Shown one piece after another: positions 38,301-50,300 of a stretch of DNA of 64,000 bases (the first letter of the stretch is position 1; each line of letters begins with the position of its first letter). The position numbers and the translations under genes were made by a program. Source of the stretch: Blastomussa wellsi (Eukaryota; Cnidaria; Anthozoa; Scleractinia; Plerogyridae); assembly GCA_947652115.1 (NCBI GenBank), contig OX393574.1, forward strand, positions 14,310,907-14,374,906, given 5' to 3'. The notes beneath the pieces were generated by a model. That model worked only from the letters and a program-made list of their open reading frames with translations. It was not told where the DNA came from and made no database searches.

Positions 38301-41300
38301 GCAGTAGCTTGTCTTTCAGGGCGTCGTATTTGTATTGCAGGGCTTGTGACAGCTCACGCTCGCTGGCCGCGCCCCAGACTTCAGCTTGCGTGACAACGGT
38401 GGCTACGTTTTGATGGGTGCCGTCTTTGCGTGACTGGAAGAGGTTCTCTTGAAGTTGTACAAGCTCCGTTTTCTCCTACAGCAAAAATTAATAACAACTG
38501 AAACATTGGTTTGGTGTAAACAGTAAAAAGTCAACAAGTACCGTTATGAAATGCCTGGAACTCGAAACTTGTGGTTCTCCCTCAGGTAGATACTTATTGA
38601 CGAATTAATAAAGTTCATTAATTCATTCATTTGCTAAACCGAAAAGTAACGCTCAAATGTCAACTTTTTTGAAAGGCAGATTTTTTATCCACAAGAAAAG
38701 AGTAGTACAGGGACCTGGTGGCCTATCCCGCCGATAGCTTTCTCTCTTAACAGAGCTATGCAAGGATTTGTAAAGTAACTTTTGCCGATGAACAAAACTC
38801 GATTTTTATCTAGGACTGAAAAACACCAAAGAGGTGAAAATAAACCAAAAATAAACACGGATGGATAAGATTAGAGAACATTTAGACAGATTACCAACAT
38901 TACTCTCATTCCCAAAAGTGTTATGTCAGAACTGAGGAAAAATTGGAAAATCGAAGAAAACAAACAGAAAGCACAACTCGAAAGCTTTTATTTGAATGGT
39001 CACACACTAGGGTTTTATCCACAAACTTAAATTAAACGTTAGAACCGTACAGCATAATAAACAGTACCACATGAAAGTACTACTCAATAGCTTTCGTTTG
39101 AATGGTCACACACTAGGGTTTCATCCACAGATGCAAAAGATGAAACAATGTTTATGAAGTCTAGGTATGATTCTGGAGTAAAAGGGTTAGTAGAAGTCAT
39201 TTACCTTGTCTTGCATCTCATTGACTAGTTTTTCACTTTCTTGATCTTGTTCTTGTTGTAGATCTGCCAACAGGGAAACAATGACGTCATCCTTCTCCAC
39301 AGCTTCATCTTGATTTAGTTCAAGAAACTTTTGTCGGTTTACAACCTTGAAAACTGCGGCTTCCCAAAGAAGGTTTTGCCGAGCTTCTTTGTCAGCTGTA
39401 AATAAGAAACAAAAACTTTCATTATACAAAAATAATTGGCTAAAAGTTATAACGAGAACACTCCTAGTACACAGAATAAATTTGAGATGGCGAAGAAACA
39501 TTAGAATGACTGGGAAAAACGGTGTTTAAACTAATTGCAAAACTCTTGTAAAACCAGCCACTTCTTAATCTGAAGAGAGTATTACACGAAACGGATAGAA
39601 ACGCCTAATTAGGCTAAAGGGTTATTTTCCACTGGCTGAGTGAAACGAAAGAAGTGGAAAATGTTTTTCTCACACACCGATGGAGCCTGGGAATAGGTCA
39701 CGTGACCGTGGGGCGGGCAGTTGTTTTTGTTGCGTCCGCCATTATCGACCTTCCCACCCGCCCACCCAGAGATTTTCAGTTTTTTCTGTGTCATATTTTG
39801 AATGTGCAAACCTTGTAATTTTTCTCGGTTTTGAACTTGTTGGTAGAGTTGTATGCATTCAGTTTTTTGAGATTTACAATAAAGGTCGAGCTGCGGCGGT
39901 CGGCTTGGCATGGCTACCAGTGGTGTGTGAGAAGATTAATTTTCTTTACAATAATCCTAATGCAACTAATTCCGATATGACCATCGAACTTCGAGCCTCC
40001 TCAAACAAGCTTTGCAGAATTAGTAAATTCACTTTGAAAATAATTGGATATAATATTCGATAAACGAAACTTTTGCAAGTGCAGGACAACTGGCGTTGGT
40101 CCCTACGCGACGTAATACATCAAAACTTCTTTCGGCCGGACACCTCTCTAAGACGGACAACTGGTATTGGTCCCTTCGCGCCGTTATTCAGCCAATTTAC
40201 TACATCCAAACTCTCTATAAACCGGACAACCTCTCTAAGACGGACGACCGGTGCTGGTCCCTGTGCGCCGTTTATCAGTCATTTCGAACACCTCTCTAAG
40301 ATAGACAACTGGTTTTGATCCCTGTGCGCCGTTTTTCAATCACTTCACTGTGTCGAAATTCTCAAAAGCCGGATACCTCTCCAAGACGGACAACTAGTGT
40401 TGGTCCCTGTGTGCCGTTTTTCAATTATTTCACTGTATCAAAACTCTCTTTAAGCCGGACATCTCTCCAAGACGGACAACTGGTGTCTGTCCCTGTGCGC
40501 CGTTTTTCAATCATTTTACTGTATCAAAACTCCCTATAAGCCGAACACCTCTATAAGACGGACAGCTGGTGTTGGTCCCTGCGCGCCGTTTTCCAATCAT
40601 TTTACTGTATCTAAAGCTGGTCTGGATAATGTACGTACAAGAGAGAGTTAACTGTTTTATCATAACCTGGGTTTTCCTGCTTCAAACAAAAGTCATACCT
40701 GGATCCATAGTATTCCTTTTGTTGCTAATCTGTTGGAGCCAGTTCTCTCGCTGTTGTTGAGTCAGAGTTGCTGCGGCTTCAGCTAACTCCGGCTGTTCTT
40801 GTTGTAAAACGTCAAGTAAAGCCTGAAAACAGTCAACGGGTCATCAGCTTCAAATTCAGATTTTTATGAAAGTCCTTCCCACTGAAAGGGACTGTGTTGC
40901 GGCTGATTTTAGTCTGTCTAATTAAGTTTTGCCGAATGATTGTTACGAAACTTATTACATCTATGGATTTGGAAGACAAAGCCATAGCTTTATTAAACAA
41001 ATATCGCGTCATCATTTAAAGCGGTTAGAAACAAACGAGATTAACTTTGAGAACTGTTCAGCCTAACAGTTTTTTCAAAAATCCATACTGCAATCTGCTT
41101 TAATAGTCCTAAATGTTTACTCATCTTGACCACGGATCCCTCCCCTGCCCAAAACCCAAACGTAACTAGATTTTTAGCTTTGTAAACGCTTACCTGTCGT
41201 TCGTCTTGATGTTTGTGTTCCAAAGCTTTCATAACAGCTTCTTGTAAAACACTCAAGTCGCCATCAGTAACCAGTTTATCCTCGGCGTCCTGTTCCTTGG

Positions 41301-44300
41301 CCTTTCTGCGCTCGCGAAGCTGTGCGAGGCGTTCGCGAGCCAGTTGCTCCTGCCGAAGACGATCTTGGCGAAGCCTTCAGAAAGAAAAGATTACTTTACA
41401 TGTAGGATAAGTTGGTTTTAAATATTTCAAGTAAGCATTCGATTGACCAGTTAACGTTTTCGATTTTCAGTGGTTTAACATCCGTATGGAACTCCCCTCC
41501 TCGAAGTTCTCCAACCATTCAAAATAAGCCCGAAAATTGTCTGGAAGAACGAGTCCGGTAAATTTCCGAGATCCGAAGAAAATCTGTTTCACGCAACAGT
41601 CACAACACAGCCTGTATCTCACAGTAAATTGTAATGATAAACTCTGAATTAATAAGGAAACATTTACATTTTTTGATCACATTTTCTCTCTAGCACCTAA
41701 CCAACGATCTTACCTTTCCTGTACAGCGGCTTTCTGCTTCTCCGCCAGACCCAGTACCAGCGCGGCCGTGGTAAATGTGCCTTCCTGTTTCGCTTTGAGT
41801 TTTTCTCGTTTCAGTCGAGCCAGTTCTGCCTGCCTCTGTTTCTCGCTCATAAAACGTTCGTCTTGGCCTTGCAAACTGCGCATTAGCGCTTCCTTCTCTT
41901 CCTCGTACCTACAGAAGGAACATAAGTGATGGATTTGCACATTCTCATTGACTTTTGCAACAAAATTCAAGAAAGCATGTTATGAGACAGAGGGACCTGG
42001 AAAACGTTTTGATGGAGGTACGAATTCTCCCAAAGAAAAGTAAAAGAAACGTACTAAGAGAGATTAGGAGAGGCGATATGCTGAACATTAGAGCTAATTA
42101 ACGCTGAAACTGTCAGGTTATGCTGCATCGATCATATCGACAAACATGCTCAATAACTGTTTACTACAAAGGTGACGTCACACACCAAACTTTGAGCAGA
42201 GGCAACGTCAATTAAGGATGGGAATAAATGGCAAAGTGTAACGAATTTATTTGAGCTGTGCTTCTGAAAGACCGTCGTCTGTTTTCTCGCACTCAGTCAC
42301 CGCTTCCCTCGCTCGAGAAACGTTTGGGGTCTCGAGCCGAGAAATTCCATTCTGATGACGTAGCCCTGTGAGACAAAACACAGATCTCCGCAGAGGTACG
42401 TCAAATCAAATGGTCAGCTAATCGTCAATGTACCTTTTGTCCAAATCGTCCAGTATAGCTTTAACATCAGTGACCTCCTCTCCGTCCACTTGGCCATCTT
42501 CCAAGTCCTCTTCGTCCTCATCTTCAGGAGAGAGACCTTGGGCCAGGCGTTCCCGTCGTCTCGCTAAGCGTTCCTTCAGCTTCTCTTCATATCTGTAAAT
42601 AATAACAGTAGCGCTCGACACTGTCGCTGGTGATGGGTTTTCCGGTGAGTCATTTACCTCAACATTTTTCTGCTGCCTTTTATGTTATCTCACGTACGAA
42701 TTCTGCAGTAATACATGCCAGAAGAGAGCCCTAATTTCTGTGAACTTTAAGATCATTGAACAGATATTATACTTTTCTATTATCGTTTGAACAATAAACG
42801 CTGTCCAAGAGCGTTATTCGATATGGTGGCGGCCCAACAAAACTACGTCACCGTTCGCGCGCTTTGAAAAATTTAGCTTAAATTTTTCAAAATCGTCATT
42901 TCCAATCCGTTTCAATCTATTCCATCCTCAGCCAACCTTGTTCCATTTAGGTTTAGTATCACTCCTTTGGTGTTTTTCTTCTTTAGCAAACTATTATTTT
43001 TAGGTTTCCTGCATTTTAAGGGTAATTTAGCTTGTCGAAGAAATGACTCAAGATATCGTGATGAAGCTCCTTTAACGTCTGTCTAATAAACGGAAAATCT
43101 AATCTACGGTTCGAGGTGAGTAAACGCAAAAAACCTCATCAAAATGTCTCTGATAATGCGATTTTCAGGTTAACGTTTCATTTGAAAATGGCTTAAGCTG
43201 CATACATACCTGGCCCTGTTTTCACCCATTAGTTTCCTGAGGTTAGCGTCCATTTCAAATCCTTCACCCAGCAATCTGTGCAGCTCGTCCAACTGACCTT
43301 CTTTGCGTAAACGTCTTTCCTCCAGCTTCAACTTGACAAGTCGCTTCTGACGCTCCTGTTCTGACAAGGCCGCCCATTCAGCATCACCTATATAAAACAT
43401 TACATACAAAGATATTAGTTAGTTTAATTTCAACCTCGTTCCCAGGGTCTCTCATCTTCCCGCCCTGGAAACGAGGTTGGTTTAATTTATAGCGGTTGTT
43501 GTACTGCCTTCTTGGGTGAGTTATTTTTAGTGCGTAATTGATCGCCTCTCTCCACCCAGGAGACCTTCTGTTTCGGTTATGGCTGTCCATTCTTACACTA
43601 ATAATTGGGAGAATTTCTCTTCACTTGTAATGTAATGTTAAACTTTATTTAAACACGGAGAATCATCAGTTAAGCTAAACGTTAAAAACTAAAACTCATT
43701 ACAACTGTTTTACATGATTGCCATGTGGGAATCCGATACCTCAGATACCTTCTTAATACCCCTTTTAAACTGCCCAATAGAACCAACGCTTTTTAAATCC
43801 TGGGGCAAGTTATTCCACAAACAAGCCCCGCTATAACAAAAGCTTCGTTTCAAGTAATTAGTATTTGGCTTGGACAGCGAAAGTTTACCTTCAAGATTTC
43901 TTAAGTTATAATCATTAACATGGCGTTGAGTGAAAAGACTTATCAACCCCTCCATTCTCCTAACTTCCACACCTACCCTCTCGTTGGCATTTAAAAGGAA
44001 ATTAGGAACCGATCACTTAATGACATACCAAGCTGTTTCTTGAGAGCTTCCAGTAATAGTTTATCCTTAAGTGCATCGTATTTCTGATCAAGAGCCTTGA
44101 CCAGCTCCTGGTCCGAGCCCGTGCCGTCATACTCTAATAACACTGTAGCAACGTTCTCTAGGAGTTCGTCTTTACGCTCTTGTTCCTGTTTTTGTTTTAG
44201 GGCGGACAGCTCGGGTTGACTCTGTACAACAGAAGAAGGAAAAATTCCAGGTTAAAATTACTTACATGAGTCAAGAGCCTTCACTGTTCGAGGACTTAAC

Positions 44301-47300
44301 TTTCTTATCCCCGCTATAAATTTGACTCGAAAAATTCTATACTCTACAGAGTTTCGCTTTACCTTTGTTTTTCGAATGCAAAAACATTTGAACGCAACGC
44401 AAAAACAGTTGAACCCAACGCAATTAATTTCTCTTCAGAAGAATAACTTAATTTTGCCTTTATTTGTAACCTCTCCCAAAACTCTCAACGTCGAAAAGTG
44501 CTTGTCAAATTATTAGTTTTCAGTGGACAGAATACACCTTATTCTAAAATGGCCGCTGATTTATGTACATACAAATTGCCCTTGTTGCCTCGTTCAAGAT
44601 AAAATATTCTTTTGATTTTCGAGGTTGAAAGCGAGACAAGAAGGGCTAATTTGAATACCAACAAAAGAATATTAAGATAGTAGCCATTTTGGAATAAGGT
44701 GAATGTCGAAAGAAACTGTTTTTAAGTGAAAACGAATTACCTTCGTATGGACAAGGGATAACAATTTTCTCAGTAGCATTCAGTTTTTGAAGCATTTGAA
44801 GCCGTTTCTACTCGACATAGCTCTTTAAGACAGACAGCATCGGGATCGAGTCCAAATGTCCGTCTTAGAGACATGTCCGGCTTAAAGGGAGTTTAGATAC
44901 AGTAAAATGACTGAAACACGGCGCGCAGGTACCAACAACGGTTGTTCGTCTTAAAGAGATGCCCGGCTTATAGAGAGTTTAGATACAGTGAAATGACTGA
45001 AAAAAAGGCGATTCAGTAACCTTTTCCTGAAGCTGAGCTAAGATTCCTTCGCTTTCTTTGTCCTGCTCTTCTTGTAAATCAGCCATGATGGAAACTGTCA
45101 CCTCTTCATCATTCACGTCAGTCCCCTTCACGCTGATCATTCTGTAACGTTGAACTTCAAACTTGTACGCTGCCGCCATGTCCAAGATATCGACGTGGAG
45201 TAATTGATCAGCTAATTAAAAAAAATCCAATTCGAAGTCAATTCACTCAGGGATTAGAAGTACACAGTTGAGGACAACGCCTAGTCAAAAATGAATTATT
45301 CTGTAGTTTACTTAAAAATCTCGCAATTAGCATGATGTTTGTTATCTCACTGTATTTATTGCTTTAAAACGTAGCTATAGGAGAACATTTAAGGATAGCG
45401 TTCATTTTTTAACTGGAATACGAAAATTTAGCCATCGTGGTTCACGTTTTGCAAAATACTCAGGGTTTGGTCATTTCACGTTTTTGTTTTGACAAAGAAA
45501 CGTACAAGGATTTATAACGCCTTTGTATAGCTATTGTATTGTACTGTCTTTCGACTAGCGACTTTTTCGTTGCTGTTACCGTCGTGGCTTCTGTAAAGAG
45601 ACTTGTGAGTGTTTCTGTCAGAAGTATATTTTATGCGGAACGTGTAGAAACGAAACAGACAACTGAGAAACTTGCTACAAATAATTTAAACACTTTCAGT
45701 AACATACTGAAACTTGCAGCAATACAATACGATTTCGCTTCACTGTACAATTTCAATAAAATGATGGCACCGAAAATGGCGGAGACTGACTAGGACCCCT
45801 TAAAACACTAGCCGACACGTCACGGGAAGAGTTGCTGCAACAATTCGCCTCACTCGGTGACTTGGTGGATTTTTAGTTGCTGCAATCAATCACACAAATT
45901 CAAGCCAGGCGTTTCTACCCCGTCTTTGTTTGTGCGATGAGTTCCTTTACCCGCTCAAGCCGACAAATTTCCGACCTGATGACGTAGCTCCACACAGATG
46001 CGTGTAATGTCTCTAATTGGTTAGTTTTAAATTTTCGCGCACAAGTGAAAACCAATCAGAGACGCACAGAGATCTCTATAGAGTCACGTCATCAATATGG
46101 AATTTTTCGGGTGTAATCTTAAGCGTCACAAGAAATTGAGCGCGCGAAGGAAGTACCCTTGTTATCAGTTTAAATTGTAAAAAAAAACTAACCCTTAACA
46201 CCCAAATCAAGTTCTTCTCTTTTTCCTTTCAGTTCGCTGAGTCGTTTAAGTCTGTCATCCTCGGTTATAACTCTTGCTTCTTCCCTCATACCCACACTGC
46301 TCTCGTCTTGTAATAAACTCATCAGGAATTCTTGTTCTGCTCGGTGTTTTTTCTCCAGGGATTTGAGCACGGCATCCTGCCAGCCTTGGATGTCATCTGT
46401 AGGTAAAAAGCAAGCTTAAATGTTTGGCATACGACTCGATCAAGCCTGGAAAAAATGGTCGACTTTGTCAAACTAAAAATGCAAAAATCGGAGAAGAAAC
46501 CGGTCTCCAAGAAATCCGAATTTGAAAATATGCACTTCCACAGTCCAGAAAACAATTGCCTCACTACCCAACTCGTTGTTTTCCAACCAAAAGTAACGCA
46601 ATCCCTCAGTCACGTCACGGCGCCACGTGGATTGGCAACGAAGGTATCTGCGGGCTCGGAGAATTCATAAGAATAGAGCAAAATGTGCCAGTAGGGAGCA
46701 ATATTGATTGCTAAAAGAAATAAACATGAACCTGACCTTTTTCGGGGTCCGGCTCATCTTCATCTTCCTCTTCTTCAGGTCTTCCTCGTCTTTTTCTTCG
46801 CGCTAACCTCTCCCTAGCTAATTGCTCTTGCCGCTCTCGATCACGCCGTAACCTGGTGAACAGAAGATGGGAAACAGCGGTGCTGACAATCTTTTTAACG
46901 GGTTTCCAATTAAAAAGCCCAGAGCTACACGAACTGAAAAAGTCAACAAATGCGCTGCCTCGTGCAAATTCATCGCATGTGACTACACAGGGAGCCCATA
47001 CAAGCGGTGTGTATAACGTGAAGCAACAGTCAACGCAAAACCCACCAAATCGCTCAAATTTGGCATTTTGAACCGCAGAAACGACAAAATACAACACCTG
47101 AGGTACATTAACGTTGATATTATAGATATTACTCGATACATGTATAAGTCTACGATATTAAGAATCTTAAATATTCCAATACATCGCTTGTATGGACTCC
47201 CTATGGTGACTACAGTCCTGTCAGGGAAAATCAAACAGCATTTCCTTTTTGGCGTGGTCTTAAAATTCTGTCCTCACCTTTCTTCAAGATTCTTTCTGTT

Positions 47301-50300
47301 CCTCTCTGCCAGCCCCAGAACCAGCGCAGCTTCATCAAATCTCCCCTCTCGCTCAGCTTGACGTTTCTCGCGTCTCAGACGAGCAAGTTCCGCCTGACGC
47401 CGTTTTTCTGCTGCCAGCCGATCTTGTTCTTCCTAGAAACGCAACGACAAACGCGTTTGTAAGTTAAACGTACCACGTAATTTTTTGTGAGCCAAGCATC
47501 CATTCCAGTCACAACCAATTTGCAACATCGTTTGTTAACACGTTAAAACGATACTGGCACGACTACTGGCCGAGGGCTAGTCCTACGATTGACTAGCATC
47601 TCAGGGGGTGGGGGTGGGGGTGGAGGTTGCAATACTCATGTAAGCACCGGAACTGCATGCTTAACTGTTTACTTGGACAAAAAAGGAGACAGCTTACCTG
47701 CAGTCTTCGCAGCAACGCATCTTTCTCCTCTTCAAACCGGTTTTGCAGGTCTCTTAGAATGTTTCCAGTGCTGGCGGCTTCTTCTTCATTCAGCAGTCGT
47801 AGCGCTTCTTCATCTTCCTCATCAGGATCTAAACCTTCTTCCTGCCGTCTCTGGCGCCGCTCTAAGCGTTCCTTCAGCCGCTCCAAGTAACGCTGACGGT
47901 TTTCTCCCAACAGTGCCTTCACAGAAAATAATTTTAATAGTCTTTCCTTTACACCCGTTTGGTTTAAAAATCGCCCCAAATCTGAGTGGAGTCCTTTCTG
48001 GTCTGCGATCGTACGAGTGATTAATTAATTTGAGCTCCAATTTTATGAAAAATAGTGCGAGCTAAGAACCAATCACATTCGAGACCTTTGTTAAAGTTAT
48101 GATAAATCACGAAATAAACTAATATAGCTCCCTGAAACACAATTGTAACACTTCTCAGAGAAAAACTTGTGATGCACAAGCAATGCACACGCTGGTAAAA
48201 CAGGCTTAAAAATGTGTATTTGAAACACGCCTCTTCAACGGGTTTTCTACTTCTTGTCAAAAATTGTTCTGGTGGCAATACCTGCAACGTCTCAGCATTC
48301 TTTAAGCCTTCTCCTAACAGAGCAGCAGCATCATCGAACCTTCCCTGTTGTCTCAAACGCCGCTCTTGCAGTTTGAGCTTTGCCAGTCGTGCTTGTCGTT
48401 CTTGCTCAGAAAGCTTCGCCCATTCCGCTGCACCCAATTGTTTCTCAAGAGCTTCAAGAAGCAACTTGTCTCTGAGCGCATCGTATTTGTCTTCTAGGGC
48501 TTTAAGAAGCTCGTCCTCTTGCGAAACATTTTCTTCTGTGCCAAGAAGTACGGCCGATATCCCGTCCAAAAGCTCTTCTTGCCACGATGTATGTTCTTGT
48601 TGGCGGAGGCGAAAAAGTTCTTGGATATCCTGAGAAACAATAGAGCAGCGATGAACATCTATTTTTTCTTTATAAAATAAAACATTGTGAAGCAGTGAAG
48701 TACAGAGAATTAAGTAAACCGCTACTCTACCTTGCTATGAAGTGTAAGAAGCATTTGACTTTCTACTTCTTGCTGGTGCTGTAGGTCGGCCATGATATCC
48801 GCTGCAACCTCCAAATCATCAGGGGATGTCCCTCGGCAGACCCTCATGTCTGCGCGCCTGTCTTCAACCACCACCCCAGCAGCCTCTTGTAGAATTGCAT
48901 AATGTCGCTCTTTGCTTACTAGACGTTCAGTTGAACTTTGATTTCGCCAGCCTTGTTGCTGAGTTTTTAACACAAGTAGCTGGTTGGAGCGCTCATCTGA
49001 AATTTGAACAAAATTAGCTTCAAACGTTTTCAAAATGAGCTCTCGTGTCTACAATTGCTGGGATTGAAAAAGTGGAGCAATGAAGCAAATTCCTCCGTCT
49101 GTAGTCTTAAAAATAAGATTTGCAAACTCTAAGGCAGAGGCAAATTTGACTTAAATTTGTGCTGAATTTAGTCAAATTCAGTTCTCTTGCCAAGTCGAAT
49201 TTCAATGGAGGGATGTAACATGACGGTTGTTTTTCCCACGAATGACAAAAATTCCATTCCATGCCGTTATTTAAGGGAACTACTTGAAAATTCAGTGAAC
49301 AGGTAAAAAATGAACGGCATGCTCGGTATAACATCCTAAAAAATGTCTTATTCCTCACAGTTTCGATTATTTTCATTTGCAAGGCTTGTGGCTTGTGGAA
49401 AAGATACATGACTGTATTTGTCTTGTTACTTCTCGAAAATGTCTGTACCATTCGCCATCTCTAACTCTTTACATGAATCTATCTCAACTTTGTTAAACTG
49501 AAACACCATAGCTACATATTTTTCATTACTTTACCTGCAGATAGTTTCTTGGCTGCACTGCGCGCCTGAACACTTTCCCGGCCCTGTAAAAAATAAATGA
49601 GAAGCTCTCGTTCCATGGCATGCTTCCTCTCCAATGCTCTGACCGTGTCTTCCAACACGTCAACCAGACCAGCCTCCCCCGGTGCACTGAAGTTCAAATC
49701 CTCTCCCTTCCAGTTCCTGGGAAGCTTTCTGCCTTTTCTGTGCATTAGACGCTCCTTTCCCAATTGTTCTTGCCGTTTACGATCATCCTTTGGCCTGGAT
49801 CCAAAAGAGAGAGGCAAGCCGTATTTAGTGACAGTGTGATGTAACTGTTGGTTGAATTCTTTATTAATAAATAACAATTATGAAAACCTGTTGTGGTTCC
49901 ATTCTATTGTCCCTTGTTTTGGGATACAGTAATGCATGACAATGAGTTTAAAACACAGGCAAATAAAATTTGAAGAATAAAATTGAACACTTAGAACTCA
50001 CTTTCATCGACATCCACAGTTCATATATGAATTTTCTTATATCTACTTTACGTCAATACATATTGTAGCCACACCTTTGCACCTGAGCTTTCACTCGTTC
50101 TGCAATCCCAACAGACAAAGCTGCACTCTCTAATTTTGCTTCTTCTCTAGCACGCAACTGCTCCCTGACCAAAAGACTGTACTCTGTCAGCTTTTCTTCA
50201 GTAGCCATCGTATTGGTATTAACACCTTTCAACTTAGATGAAATCTTTTCTTTGTCCTGGTGATAGCGTTTCTCAAGGTCTGTTAGAAGTTCCTCACTCT

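Larger units (their letters stand above)
39205..44221 (-). other. Module 3 (exons 13-19, 407 aa)
   Basis: Exons: 13 = 44,029-44,221; 14 = 43,210-43,387; 15 = 42,434-42,592; 16 = 41,714-41,908; 17 = 41,194-41,374; 18 = 40,699-40,822; 19 = 39,205-39,395. End phases 1, 2, 2, 2, 0, 1, 0. It has the clearest repeat signatures: KYDALKDKLLLEALKKQLG split from DAEWAALSEQERQ by an intron, RLLGEGFEMDANLRKLMGE, GLSPEDEDEEDLEDG, AALVLGLAEKQKAAVQER, RQEQLARERLAQLRERR, ALEHKHQDERQ and SLLADLQQEQDQESE. Confidence 0.85.
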
